The notes under the pieces: generated by a model
What the model saw: only the letters and a program-made list of their open reading frames with translations
Told to the model about the DNA's origin: nothing
The model's database searches: none
Program-made: the position numbers and the translations under genes
Shown: in pieces, positions 63,791-64,000 of the stretch
How positions within the stretch are numbered: position 1 is the stretch's first letter
How the letters are laid out: every line of letters starts with the position of its first letter
DNA from: Cyanophora paradoxa
Taxonomy: Eukaryota; Glaucocystophyceae; Cyanophorales; Cyanophoraceae
Assembly (NCBI GenBank): GCA_004431415.1
Contig: QPMI01000148.1
Location: 1 to 64,000 of the forward strand
Direction: 5' to 3'
Length of the DNA: 64,000 nt

Positions 63791-64000
63791 GCAAGGCTCT
63801 GTGAGCAGCAATCCGGCGGGGGGAGGTCAGGCCGGCGGCGGGGAGGTCGGCGGGGCTCTATATAGCGCAAAGGGGTCGGCGCCGGGCGATGTACATGTCC
63901 CGTGAGCAGCAATCCGGCGGGGGGGGGGCGGCGGTGGGCGGCGGGGCCCTGTCTTCTGCTCCCGGATCGAGATCTTAGCGGCCGCGACGGCGGGCGAGGC

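Overview
The window joins two unlike kinds of DNA. Positions 1 to about 20,300 are AT-richer, intronless and viral in gene content. From about 20,300 onward the DNA is very GC-rich, with many short spliceosomal introns (GT-AG and also GC-AG, often starting GTGCGC and ending CTGAC...CAG) and clear eukaryotic housekeeping genes (SMC6, a Bet1-type SNARE, SNU13). I infer the nuclear genome of a GC-rich unicellular eukaryote, most likely an alga of haptophyte type, carrying an integrated Polinton-like virus or Maverick/mavirus-like element. The host assignment is inference only.

Left part (1-20,300), viral element cut by the left edge: a fibre-like structural protein (minus, partial), two divergent copies of a virion structural protein family (minus and plus), a candidate major capsid protein, an A32/FtsK-type packaging ATPase, small ORFs, an AEP-primase/D5-like SF3 helicase, a protein-primed type B DNA polymerase carrying an endonuclease VII-like zinc site, an unknown 208-residue protein and a retroviral-type (rve) integrase. 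Most genes from 1 to 13.3 kb are interrupted by single-base frame breaks (decay or sequencing error), whereas 13.3-17.9 kb is nearly clean. Three roughly 270-bp palindromic CTACGCAA arrays lie at 10.9, 19.0 and 19.4 kb. The first is inverted relative to the others, so they bracket the polymerase-integrase half. A 25-nt inverted repeat ends at 20,298, exactly where composition switches to host.

Middle part (22.6-36.4 kb): a family of four leucine-rich-repeat (LRR) genes built on the same LRR exon but joined to different partners: LRR-TIR, LRR-SAM-TIR, RRM-LRR-coiled coil-RING, and LRR plus a truncated SAM. For the first two I could trace complete exon models that stay in frame, and the TIR domains keep the expected catalytic glutamate. 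This looks like an immune-receptor or cell-death type module diversified by exon shuffling, and it is the most interesting content of the window. A three-exon membrane protein gene lies between copies 3 and 4 on the minus strand.

Right-middle part (35.9-50.5 kb): an inverted duplication of about 0.9 kb holds the convergent 3' ends of SMC6 and the Bet1-type SNARE gene. In each arm only one of the two genes is complete, and an eight-IQ-motif gene lies between the arms. SMC6 is divergent from SNU13, followed by an unrecognised His/Gly/Pro-rich protein gene.

Right part (50.5-64 kb): a minus-strand gene with an EF-hand-like helical region, long palindrome-rich non-coding DNA, a 210-bp tandem repeat, and a minus-strand gene in many tiny exons separated by poly-C introns. 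The very long ORFs on both strands of the GC-rich DNA are mostly composition artefacts and are not annotated.
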